A stretch of 31,928 nt of DNA from Chloroflexota bacterium (GCA_005881235.1 VBEQ01000158.1:1-31928), one strand, 5' to 3'. Shown: positions 23,634-31,358, counted from the first letter of the stretch. The notes: a model not told the origin generated them from the sequence alone. Numbers and translations are program-made.

Positions 23634-24775
23634 GACGCCAGCGCCTGCCGGTAGACCTCCGCGGTCTCACCGCCGAGGCGCGCGATGCTGAACGCCTTCG
23701 AACGCGCCAGACCCAACTTACGCAGGCGCGCCTGATCATCGTCGAACCGAAGGAGCCGTTCCATAGCCTGGGTCAGCTCCTCGATGCTTTCCGTGCGCAG
23801 CACGACGCCAGCATCCTCGACGAGCTCGGCAAGCGCTTCGTCCGACGACACGACGACCGGCGCGCCGCAGGACATTGCTTCCAGGACGGGAAGGCCGAAG
23901 CCCTCATAGCGCGAGGGGTAGACGAACACCGATGCGCCGCTGTAGATCGCCGGCAGCACATCGCGCGGGACATAGTCGAGCGCGATGATGTGCGCGCGGG
24001 GTCCGGGTTTCCGGAGCTGTTTCGCGAGCCGCTCGGCGCCGCGGTTGGTGCGGCCGACATAGACGAGCGCCGAATCGTCGACGAGGTCGGGCGGGAGTAG
24101 CTCGTAAGCGGCGCGCAATCGAGTGAGGTCTTTCCGCGGATCGGTCGTGCCCACGTACAGGATGTAGCCGCCAGGCAGCCCGAACTGCTTTCGCACGCTC
24201 GCGATCTCGTCGGCCGGCCGCGGCGTGAAGATCGGATCCGCGCATAGGGGGACATAGGCGACCCGCTCCGGCGCGATATGGTACAGATCGATGAGCTGCC
24301 GGCAGATCGCTTGCGAGGAGACCATCAGACGCCGCGCGCGGCGGATGCTCTTCGGCCCGAGCGTCCCGAAGTACCAGCGGGCGCGTGGGTGCATGTCCGC
24401 GGGACGGAAGCGATAAACGAGGTCGGGCACGGTCAGCACCAGTGGGACGCCGCTGAGCATGGGTGCGACGCCGAGCACCGAATGCAGCAGCGGGAGGGCG
24501 CGCGGGTAGGCGCCGAACCGCCATGGGACCGACCACTGTTCTCGACCCAATCGCAGGCCACGAGGCACTCGCGGAAATGGCACGAGGCGATGGCCCACGG
24601 CCGCGTCACCGAGGTCGGCAATCACATCGCTCGGCACGAGGACATCCACCGACACGCCGACGGTGTGCAGGCCTCGAAGGATGTGCAACGCGTGGTGCTC
24701 GAGACCGGTAAACGGCCGAGCCGCGAACAACATGTCGACCGCGATGCCTTCGGGCAACGAATTGCCGCTGGACAT
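23630..24775 (-). CDS. GT4-family glycosyltransferase
   Basis: The protein is about 381 residues when started at ATG 24775; an earlier in-frame start at 24880 would overlap the divergent gene and add a low-complexity Pro/Ser tail. The N-terminal half has AVDMLFAARPFTGLEHHALHI, the usual donor-proximal start of GT4 enzymes. The C-terminal half has GYILYVGTTDPRKDLTRL and the E-x7-E motif in YPSRYEGFGLPVLEAMSCG. GT-B fold retaining enzymes of this kind transfer hexoses from nucleotide sugars. The specificity is not readable. It is first in the minus-strand GT4-wecG-GTC-GT2-GT2 operon, with its start only 7 bases from that of the divergent GT4 gene. Confidence 0.88.
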   Translation of the reverse strand: MSSGNSLPEGIAVDMLFAARPFTGLEHHALHILRGLHTVGVSVDVLVPSDVIADLGDAAVGHRLVPFPRVPRGLRLGREQWSVPWRFGAYPRALPLLHSVLGVAPMLSGVPLVLTVPDLVYRFRPADMHPRARWYFGTLGPKSIRRARRLMVSSQAICRQLIDLYHIAPERVAYVPLCADPIFTPRPADEIASVRKQFGLPGGYILYVGTTDPRKDLTRLRAAYELLPPDLVDDSALVYVGRTNRGAERLAKQLRKPGPRAHIIALDYVPRDVLPAIYSGASVFVYPSRYEGFGLPVLEAMSCGAPVVVSSDEALAELVEDAGVVLRTESIEELTQAMERLLRFDDDQARLRKLGLARSKAFSIARLGGETAEVYRQALAS

Positions 24776-24782
24776 TTCCGCG

Positions 24783-25904
24783 ATGCTAGCGGAAGACACG
24801 GGATCCCGAGGCGGCGGCGCCGGTGACGGTGAGGTGATCGTCGGCATCGATGGCACGCCCGCCGTCCGTGCGTACCTCACCGGGACGGAGGTCTACGCCC
24901 GCAGCATCATCAACGCCCTGGCAGCCTCGAGGGGCACGCGAGGCATGCGGATCTATGCGAATGCCGTCGATGCGCCGCCCTGGCTGCCGGCCGGGGTCGA
25001 GTGGCGTGGCATTCCCTTCCCGCGGCTCTGGACGCACTGGCGACTCCGGCAGGCCCTGCGACGGGAGCGGCCGGACGTGACCTTCATTCCGGGCCACGTG
25101 CTCCCCATCGGGCTCGGGCTCAACTCCGTGGTCACCATCCACGACGTCGGACACCGCCACGAGCCGCGCGCCTACTCGCGCACCGCGCGCTGGTACCTGG
25201 AAGCGACGACCCGCTACGCCGCGCGTCACGCCAATCGCCTGATCGCGGTCTCGCGGTCGACCGCTGATGACCTGACCCGCTTCTACGGCGTTCCCGGCGG
25301 CCGGATCGCCGTCGTGCACTCCGGCATCGGCCCGCGCATGCAGCCGCAGGATCCGTCCCGCGTGGCGGAGGTGCTGCAGCGGCTCAAGATCGGCGGTGCC
25401 TACTTCCTCTATGTCGGACGCAACCACCCGCGCAAGAACCTGACGATGTTGCGCCGCGCCTTCGACGAGGCACGGCGTCGGGGCCTCGACGCCGACCTGG
25501 TTCTCGTCGGACCGGGTCACGACATCGCATCGGCGGGCTCCGCCAGGGTATTGCCGTATGTCTCCGCCGATGACCTGCCCGCGCTCTACGCCGGCGCCAT
25601 CGCCCTGACGCTCCCCTCGCGCTTCGAGGGCTTCGGCTTCCCCGCACTCGAAGCGATGGCGTGTGGCACCGCCGTCATCGCCTCCACCGCCGGCGCGCTC
25701 CCCGAGATCGTCGGCACCGCCGCCATCCTGCTGAGCCCGCACGACGCGGGCGCCTGGAGCCAGGCGATGCTCGAGCTCGCCAGCGACGGTGCGTTGCAGC
25801 GACGCCTGATCGCGGCCGGCAGCGCGCGCAGCGCCGAGTTCAGTTGGACCAATGCGGCGAGCAAGACCTGGCGCGTGCTCGACGCGGTCGGCGGCCGAAC
25901 CTAG
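24783..25904 (+). CDS. GT4-family glycosyltransferase
   Basis: The protein is about 373 residues from ATG 24783; GTG 24834 would start right at VIVGIDGTPAV, the true domain edge, and is an equally good choice. The N-terminal half has RAYLTGTEVYARSIINAL, IPGHVLPIGL and TIHDVGHRHEPRAYS. The C-terminal half has YFLYVGRNHPRKNLTMLRRA and LPSRFEGFGFPALEAMACG with the E-x7-E motif. It is related to the GT4 proteins at 23630 and 26909, and all three have the RKN/RKD donor loop. Its stop overlaps the start of the methyltransferase gene by one base (TAGTG). Sugar and acceptor are unknown. Confidence 0.88.
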   Translation: MLAEDTGSRGGGAGDGEVIVGIDGTPAVRAYLTGTEVYARSIINALAASRGTRGMRIYANAVDAPPWLPAGVEWRGIPFPRLWTHWRLRQALRRERPDVTFIPGHVLPIGLGLNSVVTIHDVGHRHEPRAYSRTARWYLEATTRYAARHANRLIAVSRSTADDLTRFYGVPGGRIAVVHSGIGPRMQPQDPSRVAEVLQRLKIGGAYFLYVGRNHPRKNLTMLRRAFDEARRRGLDADLVLVGPGHDIASAGSARVLPYVSADDLPALYAGAIALTLPSRFEGFGFPALEAMACGTAVIASTAGALPEIVGTAAILLSPHDAGAWSQAMLELASDGALQRRLIAAGSARSAEFSWTNAASKTWRVLDAVGGRT

Positions 25905-26725
25905 TGGGTCACGACGCCGCGACCCTTGCCGCGATCCTGTCGGGCGCGGGGTTTATCGCGGCGCAGGAAGAAGCCGCCGATCTCCTCGCGTGCGCGGCCG
26001 GGGATGACGAGGTCCTTGACGCGCTGATCGCGCGGCGCCTCACGGGCGAGCCACTGGCGTGGATTACCGGAAGGACCTCGTTCTGCAAGCTCGAGATCCG
26101 CGTCGACCCGGGCGTCTACGTCCCACGCTGGCACAGCGAAGCACTCGCGCAACGCGCCGTCACACGCCTGCCGCGAAACGGGACGGCGGTCGACCTCTGC
26201 GCCGGGAGCGGCGCGATCGCCCGGACCCTGATGAGCCGCCGTCCCGCGGCGCGTGTCGTCGCCTCCGACATCGACCCGCGTGCCGTCGCCTGCGCGGCCG
26301 CGAATGGCGTGGAGGCCTATCTCGGCGATTTGTTTGCCCCACTCCCCCGCGCGCTCGAAGGCGGCGTCGACGTCGTCGTCGGCGTCGTGCCCTACGTGCC
26401 CACGCCCGAGCTGCCGCTGCTGCAGCGGGACACCTTCGCGTTCGAGTCGCCGCTCGCCTACGACGGCGGACCGGACGGCACTGAGATCCTCCGACGCGTG
26501 CTGCGGGACGCGCCCCGGTTTCTTCGGCGCGGCGGCGCCCTTCTGCTTGAGCTCGGAGGCGAACAGGCCGGACTGCTGGGCAGCGATCTCGCGCGCCTCG
26601 GTTATATCGACGTCAGCGTTCTCATCGACGAGGACCGTGACCTCCGCGGCATCGAGGCAACGCTTAGTCGGGAATTGGGAAAGGCGGAACCGCTGAATCA
26701 CCGTAAGCCGCATTCATCGGACTAA
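25904..26725 (+). CDS. PrmC/HemK-related putative protein-glutamine methyltransferase lacking the active-site Asn
   Basis: The 273-residue protein starts at GTG and has the two-part PrmC layout. The N-terminal helical region ends RRLTGEPLAWITGRTSFC (45-61) and is followed by VDPGVYVPRWHSEALAQRA. The SAM-binding Rossmann domain has motif I DLCAGSGAIA (97-106) and an acidic SDIDP (121-125). The active-site motif of PrmC is NPPY. In the actinobacterial PrmC-related group I recall an Asn-x-Pro-Tyr form followed by Val-Pro-Thr, and here the site reads VVPYVPTPEL with Val161 where Asn should be. This Asn binds the glutamine amide, so activity on Gln is doubtful. The late part (AYDGGPDGTEILRRVL) is typical. 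It is coupled to the upstream GT4 gene, an odd pairing. Confidence 0.8.
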   Translation: MGHDAATLAAILSGAGFIAAQEEAADLLACAAGDDEVLDALIARRLTGEPLAWITGRTSFCKLEIRVDPGVYVPRWHSEALAQRAVTRLPRNGTAVDLCAGSGAIARTLMSRRPAARVVASDIDPRAVACAAANGVEAYLGDLFAPLPRALEGGVDVVVGVVPYVPTPELPLLQRDTFAFESPLAYDGGPDGTEILRRVLRDAPRFLRRGGALLLELGGEQAGLLGSDLARLGYIDVSVLIDEDRDLRGIEATLSRELGKAEPLNHRKPHSSD

Positions 26726-26858
26726 AGCGTTGCCCGCCGGTCTTCTTCCGCCGGTCCGTGGCCTTGGGGAGCTTCAACGATTTGGGAGCAGTTTCCGAAG
26801 TTTCGTCATTGGCGGAATTGCGCGTATCGCGCCGGGACGGCTTTTTGGCCCGAGCCAT
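26664..26858 (-). CDS. Possible small Lys-rich hypothetical protein
   Basis: This 64-codon frame begins MARAKKPSRRD, continues with KSLKLPKATDRRKKTGG, and ends PFPIPD. It fills most of the 183-base gap between two convergent genes and overlaps the 3' end of the methyltransferase gene by 62 bases. Its lysine content (AAA and AAG codons) is unlike the Arg-rich shadow frames common in this GC-rich DNA, which mildly favours real coding. A TACAAT-like hexamer lies about 20 bases upstream, but I find no good -35 and only a GGGG-like ribosome site. No function can be assigned, and it may be spurious. Confidence 0.25.
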   Translation of the reverse strand: MARAKKPSRRDTRNSANDETSETAPKSLKLPKATDRRKKTGGQRFSPMNAAYGDSAVPPFPIPD

Positions 26859-26883
26859 GCTGCCCCTATTGTATTTTCGACTC

Positions 26884-26921
26884 GACAGGAGTTGCGCATA
26901 CGTCGGTTCTACACTCCTGTC
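26884..26921. repeat. 9-bp inverted repeat spanning the stop codon of the last GT4 gene
   Basis: GACAGGAGT (26884-26892) and ACTCCTGTC (26913-26921) are perfect complements with a 20-base loop containing the TAG at 26909-26911. No T-run follows on either strand, so this is at most a weak terminator for the minus-strand operon. Confidence 0.3.
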
Positions 26922-28120
26922 ACAGTCCTCGACGCACGCGACGGGCTCACTACCGACTCGTAGACCTCGCGGTGCGCCGCGGCGCTCGCCGACCAGGTGT
27001 AAAGGGCCGCACGCGCGCGGCCGGCGGCGACCTGGCGCTCGCGCAGCGGCCGGTCTGTTAGGAGGCGGAGCAGGTTGTCGGCCAGTGCCTGGGCGTCCTC
27101 CGGCGCGCTCAGCAAGGCAGCATCACCGGCGACTTCGGGAATCGCTCCCGCGTTGGAGGCGACGACCGGCGTGCCCGCGGCAAACGCCTCGAGCAGCGGC
27201 AGCCCGAAGCCCTCATCGAGCGATGGAAACAGCACGGCCTGCGCCATCTGGTACAGCGCGGGCAGGTCGGGCATACCGGCATAGCCGACGAAGCGGACCC
27301 AATCGCGGAGCCCGAGCTCGCGAACCGCATCGACCACCGCGTCGTATTTCCATCCAAAGGCGCCGGCGACGATCAACGGCATCCGCTGGGGAGCCGGGAT
27401 CCGCGCCAGCGCGCGGAGCGAGGTGACATAGTTCTTGCGCGGCTGGATGGTTCCGAGCTGCAGCAGATAGCGATCCGGCAACGCGTACCGGGCCCTGACC
27501 TCGTCCTTGACTGACGGCGACGCGGGCAGAGCGAACTCGGTCTCCACACCGTGCGGGATCACGCGGCAACGATCGGGTTCGATGTCGAAGAGGCGCACCG
27601 TCGCTCGTTTGGTCGCCTCCGAGGGGCAGATGATCATGCGGGCACGGCGAGCCGACTGTGGCACCACGACGCGCGTGGCGAACCACTGGCCGGCTGGAAA
27701 CCATTCGGGATGGTCGTAGATCGCCAGGTCATGGATCGTCACCACGCCGGGCAGTCCGGTGTTGAGCAGAGGCAGCGCGTTGGCCGGACCGTGAACGAGG
27801 CGGGCGCCGTCCCGGCGCATCCGCAGCGGAAGCGCGAGGTGCGGCCCGATCAGGCGCGGGCCCGAATCCCGGTATGGCATCAGATCGACGCTCGGGCTGG
27901 CCCGGAAGGCTTCGATGAGAGCGCCGATGTAACGGCCGACCCCGGTGGCGTCCTCGGCGAAAGCCTGGGCGTCGAGCGCGACTCGAAGTGGAGGGCGGGC
28001 TGGCGTTTCCGGCTCAGGCGTAGCTGTCGATCCGGGCTTGCTTCGAGAGCGCCTCGACGACCTGCCGCGCGGGGAATCGTTCGAAATCCTTCGTCCACAA
28101 GGTGACGACCCGGTCGCCAC
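26909..28120 (-). CDS. GT4-family glycosyltransferase with unresolved start
   Basis: The enzyme domain starts at about 27988 (LRVALDAQAFAEDATGVGRY, a typical GT4 N-terminus). It runs through VVTIHDLAIYDHPEWF, YLLQLGTIQPRKNYVTSL and FPSLDEGFGLPLLEAFAAG with the E-x7-E motif, and ends VTGV at 26909. It is a complete GT-B enzyme of about 360 residues. The odd point is the start. No ATG, GTG or TTG occurs in frame at the domain edge or between it and GTG 28120, and that GTG lies inside the upstream GT9 gene and would add 44 Arg/Ser-rich residues. Alternatives are a non-canonical start (ACG 28021), a frameshift that fuses it to GT9, or a sequence error. The coordinates use GTG 28120 only as the nearest canonical codon. 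Confidence 0.8.
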   Translation of the reverse strand: MATGSSPCGRRISNDSPRGRSSRRSRSKPGSTATPEPETPARPPLRVALDAQAFAEDATGVGRYIGALIEAFRASPSVDLMPYRDSGPRLIGPHLALPLRMRRDGARLVHGPANALPLLNTGLPGVVTIHDLAIYDHPEWFPAGQWFATRVVVPQSARRARMIICPSEATKRATVRLFDIEPDRCRVIPHGVETEFALPASPSVKDEVRARYALPDRYLLQLGTIQPRKNYVTSLRALARIPAPQRMPLIVAGAFGWKYDAVVDAVRELGLRDWVRFVGYAGMPDLPALYQMAQAVLFPSLDEGFGLPLLEAFAAGTPVVASNAGAIPEVAGDAALLSAPEDAQALADNLLRLLTDRPLRERQVAAGRARAALYTWSASAAAHREVYESVVSPSRASRTVTGV

Positions 28121-28979
28121 GCGGCGGGATGTCCGGCCGGCGAACCACGGCCAGCACCGGGGCTCCAGCCGCCGCCGCGACATGCAGCGCGTCGCCGTCG
28201 TGGCCGACCACGCCAAGGCTGAGCTCGCTGACGACGGCAACCTCGTCCACGGTGATCTGCGCCAGGTTGATGACCAGCGTTGGCTTGGCGATCCCGCCAC
28301 GTGTCTCGCGGACGATCTGCTCATCACCGGCGCCGCTCAGCAGAACGATACGATCCGCACCCGACTGATTGGCGACGACGGCGAAGCGTTCGGCCGGCCA
28401 TAAGCCGCTGGAGCGCCGCGACGACCAGCCACCGCCACCGGGAATCATGACCAGCGGGCGCCGGCCGCTGCCGATGAACGAGGGCCAGCGCGCCATCGCC
28501 TGGCTGCGCACCGCTTCCGGGGGTTGCAGCGCGGGGGCCTCGCCGGGCGTGAGCACCGGCCGGTTGCTGGCGACCGCGCCAAGGCGCCAGTTCGCTTCCA
28601 CCGGGTGCAGGCCCTTGATGCCCGGGACCCGTTCCGTCGCCGCCCAGCGATTGCCGCCCGCGGCGATGAGGCGACGTGGGACGCCCGCGAAATAGGCGAG
28701 TGCGACGTGAAGCAAGCGCGCCGGGAACGGTACGACGACCGTGTCGACGGATCCCGCGCGCAGACGCCGAAAGATGCGCAAGAGCTCGCGGGGTGAATCA
28801 TCGACGACGATGGCGCGGCCGACTGACGAGAGCCCGAGCAACGTCCCGACGGCGTCCGCTGAGGCGAACACCGTGGCGCCGTCGCAGGCCCGCAGCACCG
28901 GCTGCGCCAGGAGCGCCTCGCGAACACCGCCGCCCAGGACGACGGCCACTCGTGACGCGGGTCGCGGCTCGCTGCTCAT
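28014..28979 (-). CDS. GT9-family (heptosyltransferase-like) glycosyltransferase
   Basis: This 321-residue GT-B protein has an N-terminal RVAVVLGGGVREALLAQPVL, the GT9 'GDxLLxTP'-type opening in modified form. VDTVVVPFPARLLHVALAYFAGVPRRL follows. The donor half has VMIPGGGGWSSRR...LWPAERFAVVA and GVVGHDGDALHVAAAAGAPVLAVV, where Asp and His occupy the usual GxDSGxxHxAAA positions. In Gram-negatives GT9 adds heptose to LPS. In organisms without LPS, relatives act in other surface glycans, so the sugar is unknown here. The ATG overlaps the stop of the MreB-like gene by four bases. Its C-terminus overlaps the frame of the following GT4 gene, and TGA at 28014 ends it cleanly after RIDSYA. Confidence 0.85.
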   Translation of the reverse strand: MSSEPRPASRVAVVLGGGVREALLAQPVLRACDGATVFASADAVGTLLGLSSVGRAIVVDDSPRELLRIFRRLRAGSVDTVVVPFPARLLHVALAYFAGVPRRLIAAGGNRWAATERVPGIKGLHPVEANWRLGAVASNRPVLTPGEAPALQPPEAVRSQAMARWPSFIGSGRRPLVMIPGGGGWSSRRSSGLWPAERFAVVANQSGADRIVLLSGAGDEQIVRETRGGIAKPTLVINLAQITVDEVAVVSELSLGVVGHDGDALHVAAAAGAPVLAVVRRPDIPPRGDRVVTLWTKDFERFPARQVVEALSKQARIDSYA

Positions 28980-29977
28980 GTGATGTAGTGCTGCCCCCGC
29001 CGGATCACCTGTAGGTTATCGAGCGCCATCCCGGTCCCGATCGCCACGCAACTCTGCGGTTCGGGTGCGACCCGCGTCGGGATACCCGCGCGGAGCGCGA
29101 GAAACTCCGCGATTCCACGAAGCTGGGCCCCGCCACCGGTAAGGACGGCGCCGCTGCGCAGGACCGCAGCCCGCCGGGCCTCGGGAAGCTGAGCCACCAC
29201 CCGCTGCAGGCCGGCGGCGATCGCCTCGAGAAGATCCTGGATCGCCGCGCGCACATCGTTACCCGACACGCGCAGCGTGGAGCGGGCGCCCCCCTCGTCG
29301 ACGGCGCTGACCTCGAGACCGGTGTCAGGCACCGGCCCGCTCGCCGAACCGAGCTGGATTTTCAGCCGCTCGGCTTCACCGGGCATCAGTCGCACGCCGC
29401 GCGCGTTGCCGATCGCGGCATCGATCGCCCGGTCGAAGGCGTCGCCCCCGATGCGCAGCGACTCGATGGCCAGCGTTTCGCCGTGGCCGATCACGGCCAG
29501 CTCGGTGGAACCGGCGCCCAGGTTGACGATCGCGATCCCCTCGGTGGTGGCGACCGCAACGCGCGCACCGATGGCCGCGGCCATCGGCTTGTCGATCAGG
29601 TAGGCGGTCTTCGCGCCAGCCTGAATGGTGGCCGCCAGCACCGCCCGGCGCTCCACCCCGGTCACCATGGCGGCCACCGAGAGCATCACGTCGGGCCGGA
29701 AGATCCGCTGGCGGCCGACGATGCGACCGATCAGATGCTGAAGCATCGCGCCCGCCAGGTTGTAATCGACGCCGTTGCCGTCGCGAACCAGCCGGACGGC
29801 GCGCGCTTTCCGGCCGCGACCGACCAGTTCGGCGGCGGCCCGGCCCACCGCCAGGACGCGCCCGCCCTTCTCGTCGGTGGCCATCACGGACGGCTCGTTG
29901 ACGACGACCCCCTCGCCTTTGACATAGACGAGGACGGTCGAGGTGCCGAGGTCGATGCCGATCTTTTTTGAGAGCAC
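28976..29977 (-). CDS. MreB/Mbl-like actin homologue with substituted ATPase residues
   Basis: The 333-residue protein starts at GTG 29977; the longer open frame back to 30319 lies inside murA. It has the MreB length and order: phosphate-1 GIDLGTSTVLVYVKGEGVVV (7-26) with Asp9 kept, then EPSVMA, VERRAVLAATIQAGAKTAYL, and LRIGGDAFDRAID. LTGGGAQLRGIAEFLALRAGIPTRV comes near the end. Two key positions differ. The catalytic-Glu motif EEPMAAAIG is DKPMAAAIG with Lys130, and phosphate-2 DIGGGTTE is NLGAGSTE with Asn152. ATP hydrolysis is therefore doubtful. There is no mreC or mreD beside it. It lies 7 bases after murA and overlaps GT9, so it is tied to wall and surface glycan genes. It may be a structural partner of a second MreB elsewhere. 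Confidence 0.83.
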   Translation of the reverse strand: MLSKKIGIDLGTSTVLVYVKGEGVVVNEPSVMATDEKGGRVLAVGRAAAELVGRGRKARAVRLVRDGNGVDYNLAGAMLQHLIGRIVGRQRIFRPDVMLSVAAMVTGVERRAVLAATIQAGAKTAYLIDKPMAAAIGARVAVATTEGIAIVNLGAGSTELAVIGHGETLAIESLRIGGDAFDRAIDAAIGNARGVRLMPGEAERLKIQLGSASGPVPDTGLEVSAVDEGGARSTLRVSGNDVRAAIQDLLEAIAAGLQRVVAQLPEARRAAVLRSGAVLTGGGAQLRGIAEFLALRAGIPTRVAPEPQSCVAIGTGMALDNLQVIRRGQHYIT

Positions 29978-29984
29978 GGCCGGC

Positions 29985-31283
29985 TCAATCCCCGACGACC
30001 CGGGAGAGATCATGGCGGGCTCCATCTTCGCCCTCGACGCGGGTGATGTGCGCACCCAGGCCTTCGAGCTTGCCCACGATTTCCTGGTAGCCACGGTCGA
30101 GGTGATAGATGTTGTCGAGCACGGTTGTCCCGTTGGCGCAGAGGGCCGCGACCACGAGCGCCGCGCCGGATCGGATGTCGGGCACCGTGACCGAGCCGCC
30201 GTGCAGGGCACTGGGACCCGAGACGATGGCGCTGCGGCCCTCGACGTAGACATCCGCCCCGAGCTTGCGAAGCTCTGGCACGTGCTGAAATCGGTTTTCA
30301 AAGACGGCTTCCGATACATGGCACCGGCCGTGCGCCTGCGTCATCAAGCTGACGAAGGGTGCCTGCAGGTCGGTCGGAAACCCGGGGTGGGGCCAGGTCG
30401 TCACGTCGACCGGCTGCAGGTCGCTGTTGCCACGCACCCACAGCGTGTGCATCCGATCTTCGACCTCGACGCCGGCCGCCCGCAGCTTGAGCATCATGGC
30501 CCGAAGGTCGGCGGTCTCGACGTCTTCGAGCACACCTTCGCCGCCGGTCGCGGCGATGGCGAACGCGTACGTTCCCGCCTCGATGTTGTCGGGGATCACG
30601 CGGTGCGTGGCACCGCTCAACTCCAGGACGCCTTCGATCTCCAGCACATCGGTGCCGATCCCGTGGATCCTGGCTCCCATCTTGCCAAGGAACATGGCCA
30701 GGTCGACGACATGCGGCTCGCGGGCCGCGTTGTGGATGGTGGTGATGCCCTCGGCCGTGGCGGCGGCCATCATCAGGTTCTCGGTTCCGGTTACCGTCGG
30801 CATGTCGAGATGGATGGTGGCGCCTTTGAGGCGGTCGGCGCGCGCGACATACTCACCGCCCTCGAGCTCGACGCTGGCCCCCATCAGGCGCAGTCCGACG
30901 AGATGCTGTTCGACGCGGCGCATGCCGATGTCGTCCCCGCCCGGCTTTGCCACGCGAGCCTCGCCCCGCCGGGCCAGCAGCGGACCCATCAAGAGGAAGG
31001 ATGCGCGCATCCGGTTCGCCATCGCGGCCAGCACCTCGCTCCGGGCCAGCCGCTCGGCGTTGATCTGCAGCTGCTGGGGATCGAGCCAGCGGATCTGGAC
31101 GCCCATTCCTTCCAGGAGGCGCATCATGGTGGCCACGTCCTCGATCCGGGGCACGTTCTTGAGCCGGCATTCCTCCTCGGTGAGCAGGCAGGCGGCGAGG
31201 ATGGGAAGGACCGCGTTCTTGGAGCCACTGATCGGGACCCGCCCGACCAATCGAGTTCCCCCCTCGATCAGGAGTTGGGCCAC
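29985..31283 (-). CDS. murA: UDP-N-acetylglucosamine 1-carboxyvinyltransferase MurA, Asp-type active site
   Basis: This 432-residue enzyme carries out the first committed step of peptidoglycan synthesis, adding enolpyruvate from PEP to UDP-GlcNAc in the cytoplasm. Residues Lys22-Asn23 (GSKNAVLPILA) are conserved, as are PGFPTDLQAPF (substrate Asp) and DIRSGAALVVAAL (Arg). The mobile loop that normally reads GGC-x-IG is GGDDIG, with Asp117 in place of the Cys alkylated by fosfomycin. Mycobacterium tuberculosis MurA has the same change and is naturally resistant. The start is GTG 31283 with AGGAGG at 31287-31292 (spacing only 3 bases). It precedes the MreB-like gene by 7 bases and follows the membrane protein gene by 75 bases. 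Confidence 0.95.
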   Translation of the reverse strand: MAQLLIEGGTRLVGRVPISGSKNAVLPILAACLLTEEECRLKNVPRIEDVATMMRLLEGMGVQIRWLDPQQLQINAERLARSEVLAAMANRMRASFLLMGPLLARRGEARVAKPGGDDIGMRRVEQHLVGLRLMGASVELEGGEYVARADRLKGATIHLDMPTVTGTENLMMAAATAEGITTIHNAAREPHVVDLAMFLGKMGARIHGIGTDVLEIEGVLELSGATHRVIPDNIEAGTYAFAIAATGGEGVLEDVETADLRAMMLKLRAAGVEVEDRMHTLWVRGNSDLQPVDVTTWPHPGFPTDLQAPFVSLMTQAHGRCHVSEAVFENRFQHVPELRKLGADVYVEGRSAIVSGPSALHGGSVTVPDIRSGAALVVAALCANGTTVLDNIYHLDRGYQEIVGKLEGLGAHITRVEGEDGARHDLSRVVGD

Positions 31284-31358
31284 TGACCTCCTAGGGTATC
31301 AGCCCGCAGGGCCGGATTGGCCCAGAAACGCTGTCACGTGGGAGGCCGCTCGAGGACG

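Noticed and set aside
29943..31286. Plus-strand frame of 447 codons
   Set aside because: It is exactly antisense to murA and rich in Asp, His and Gly, so it is a shadow.
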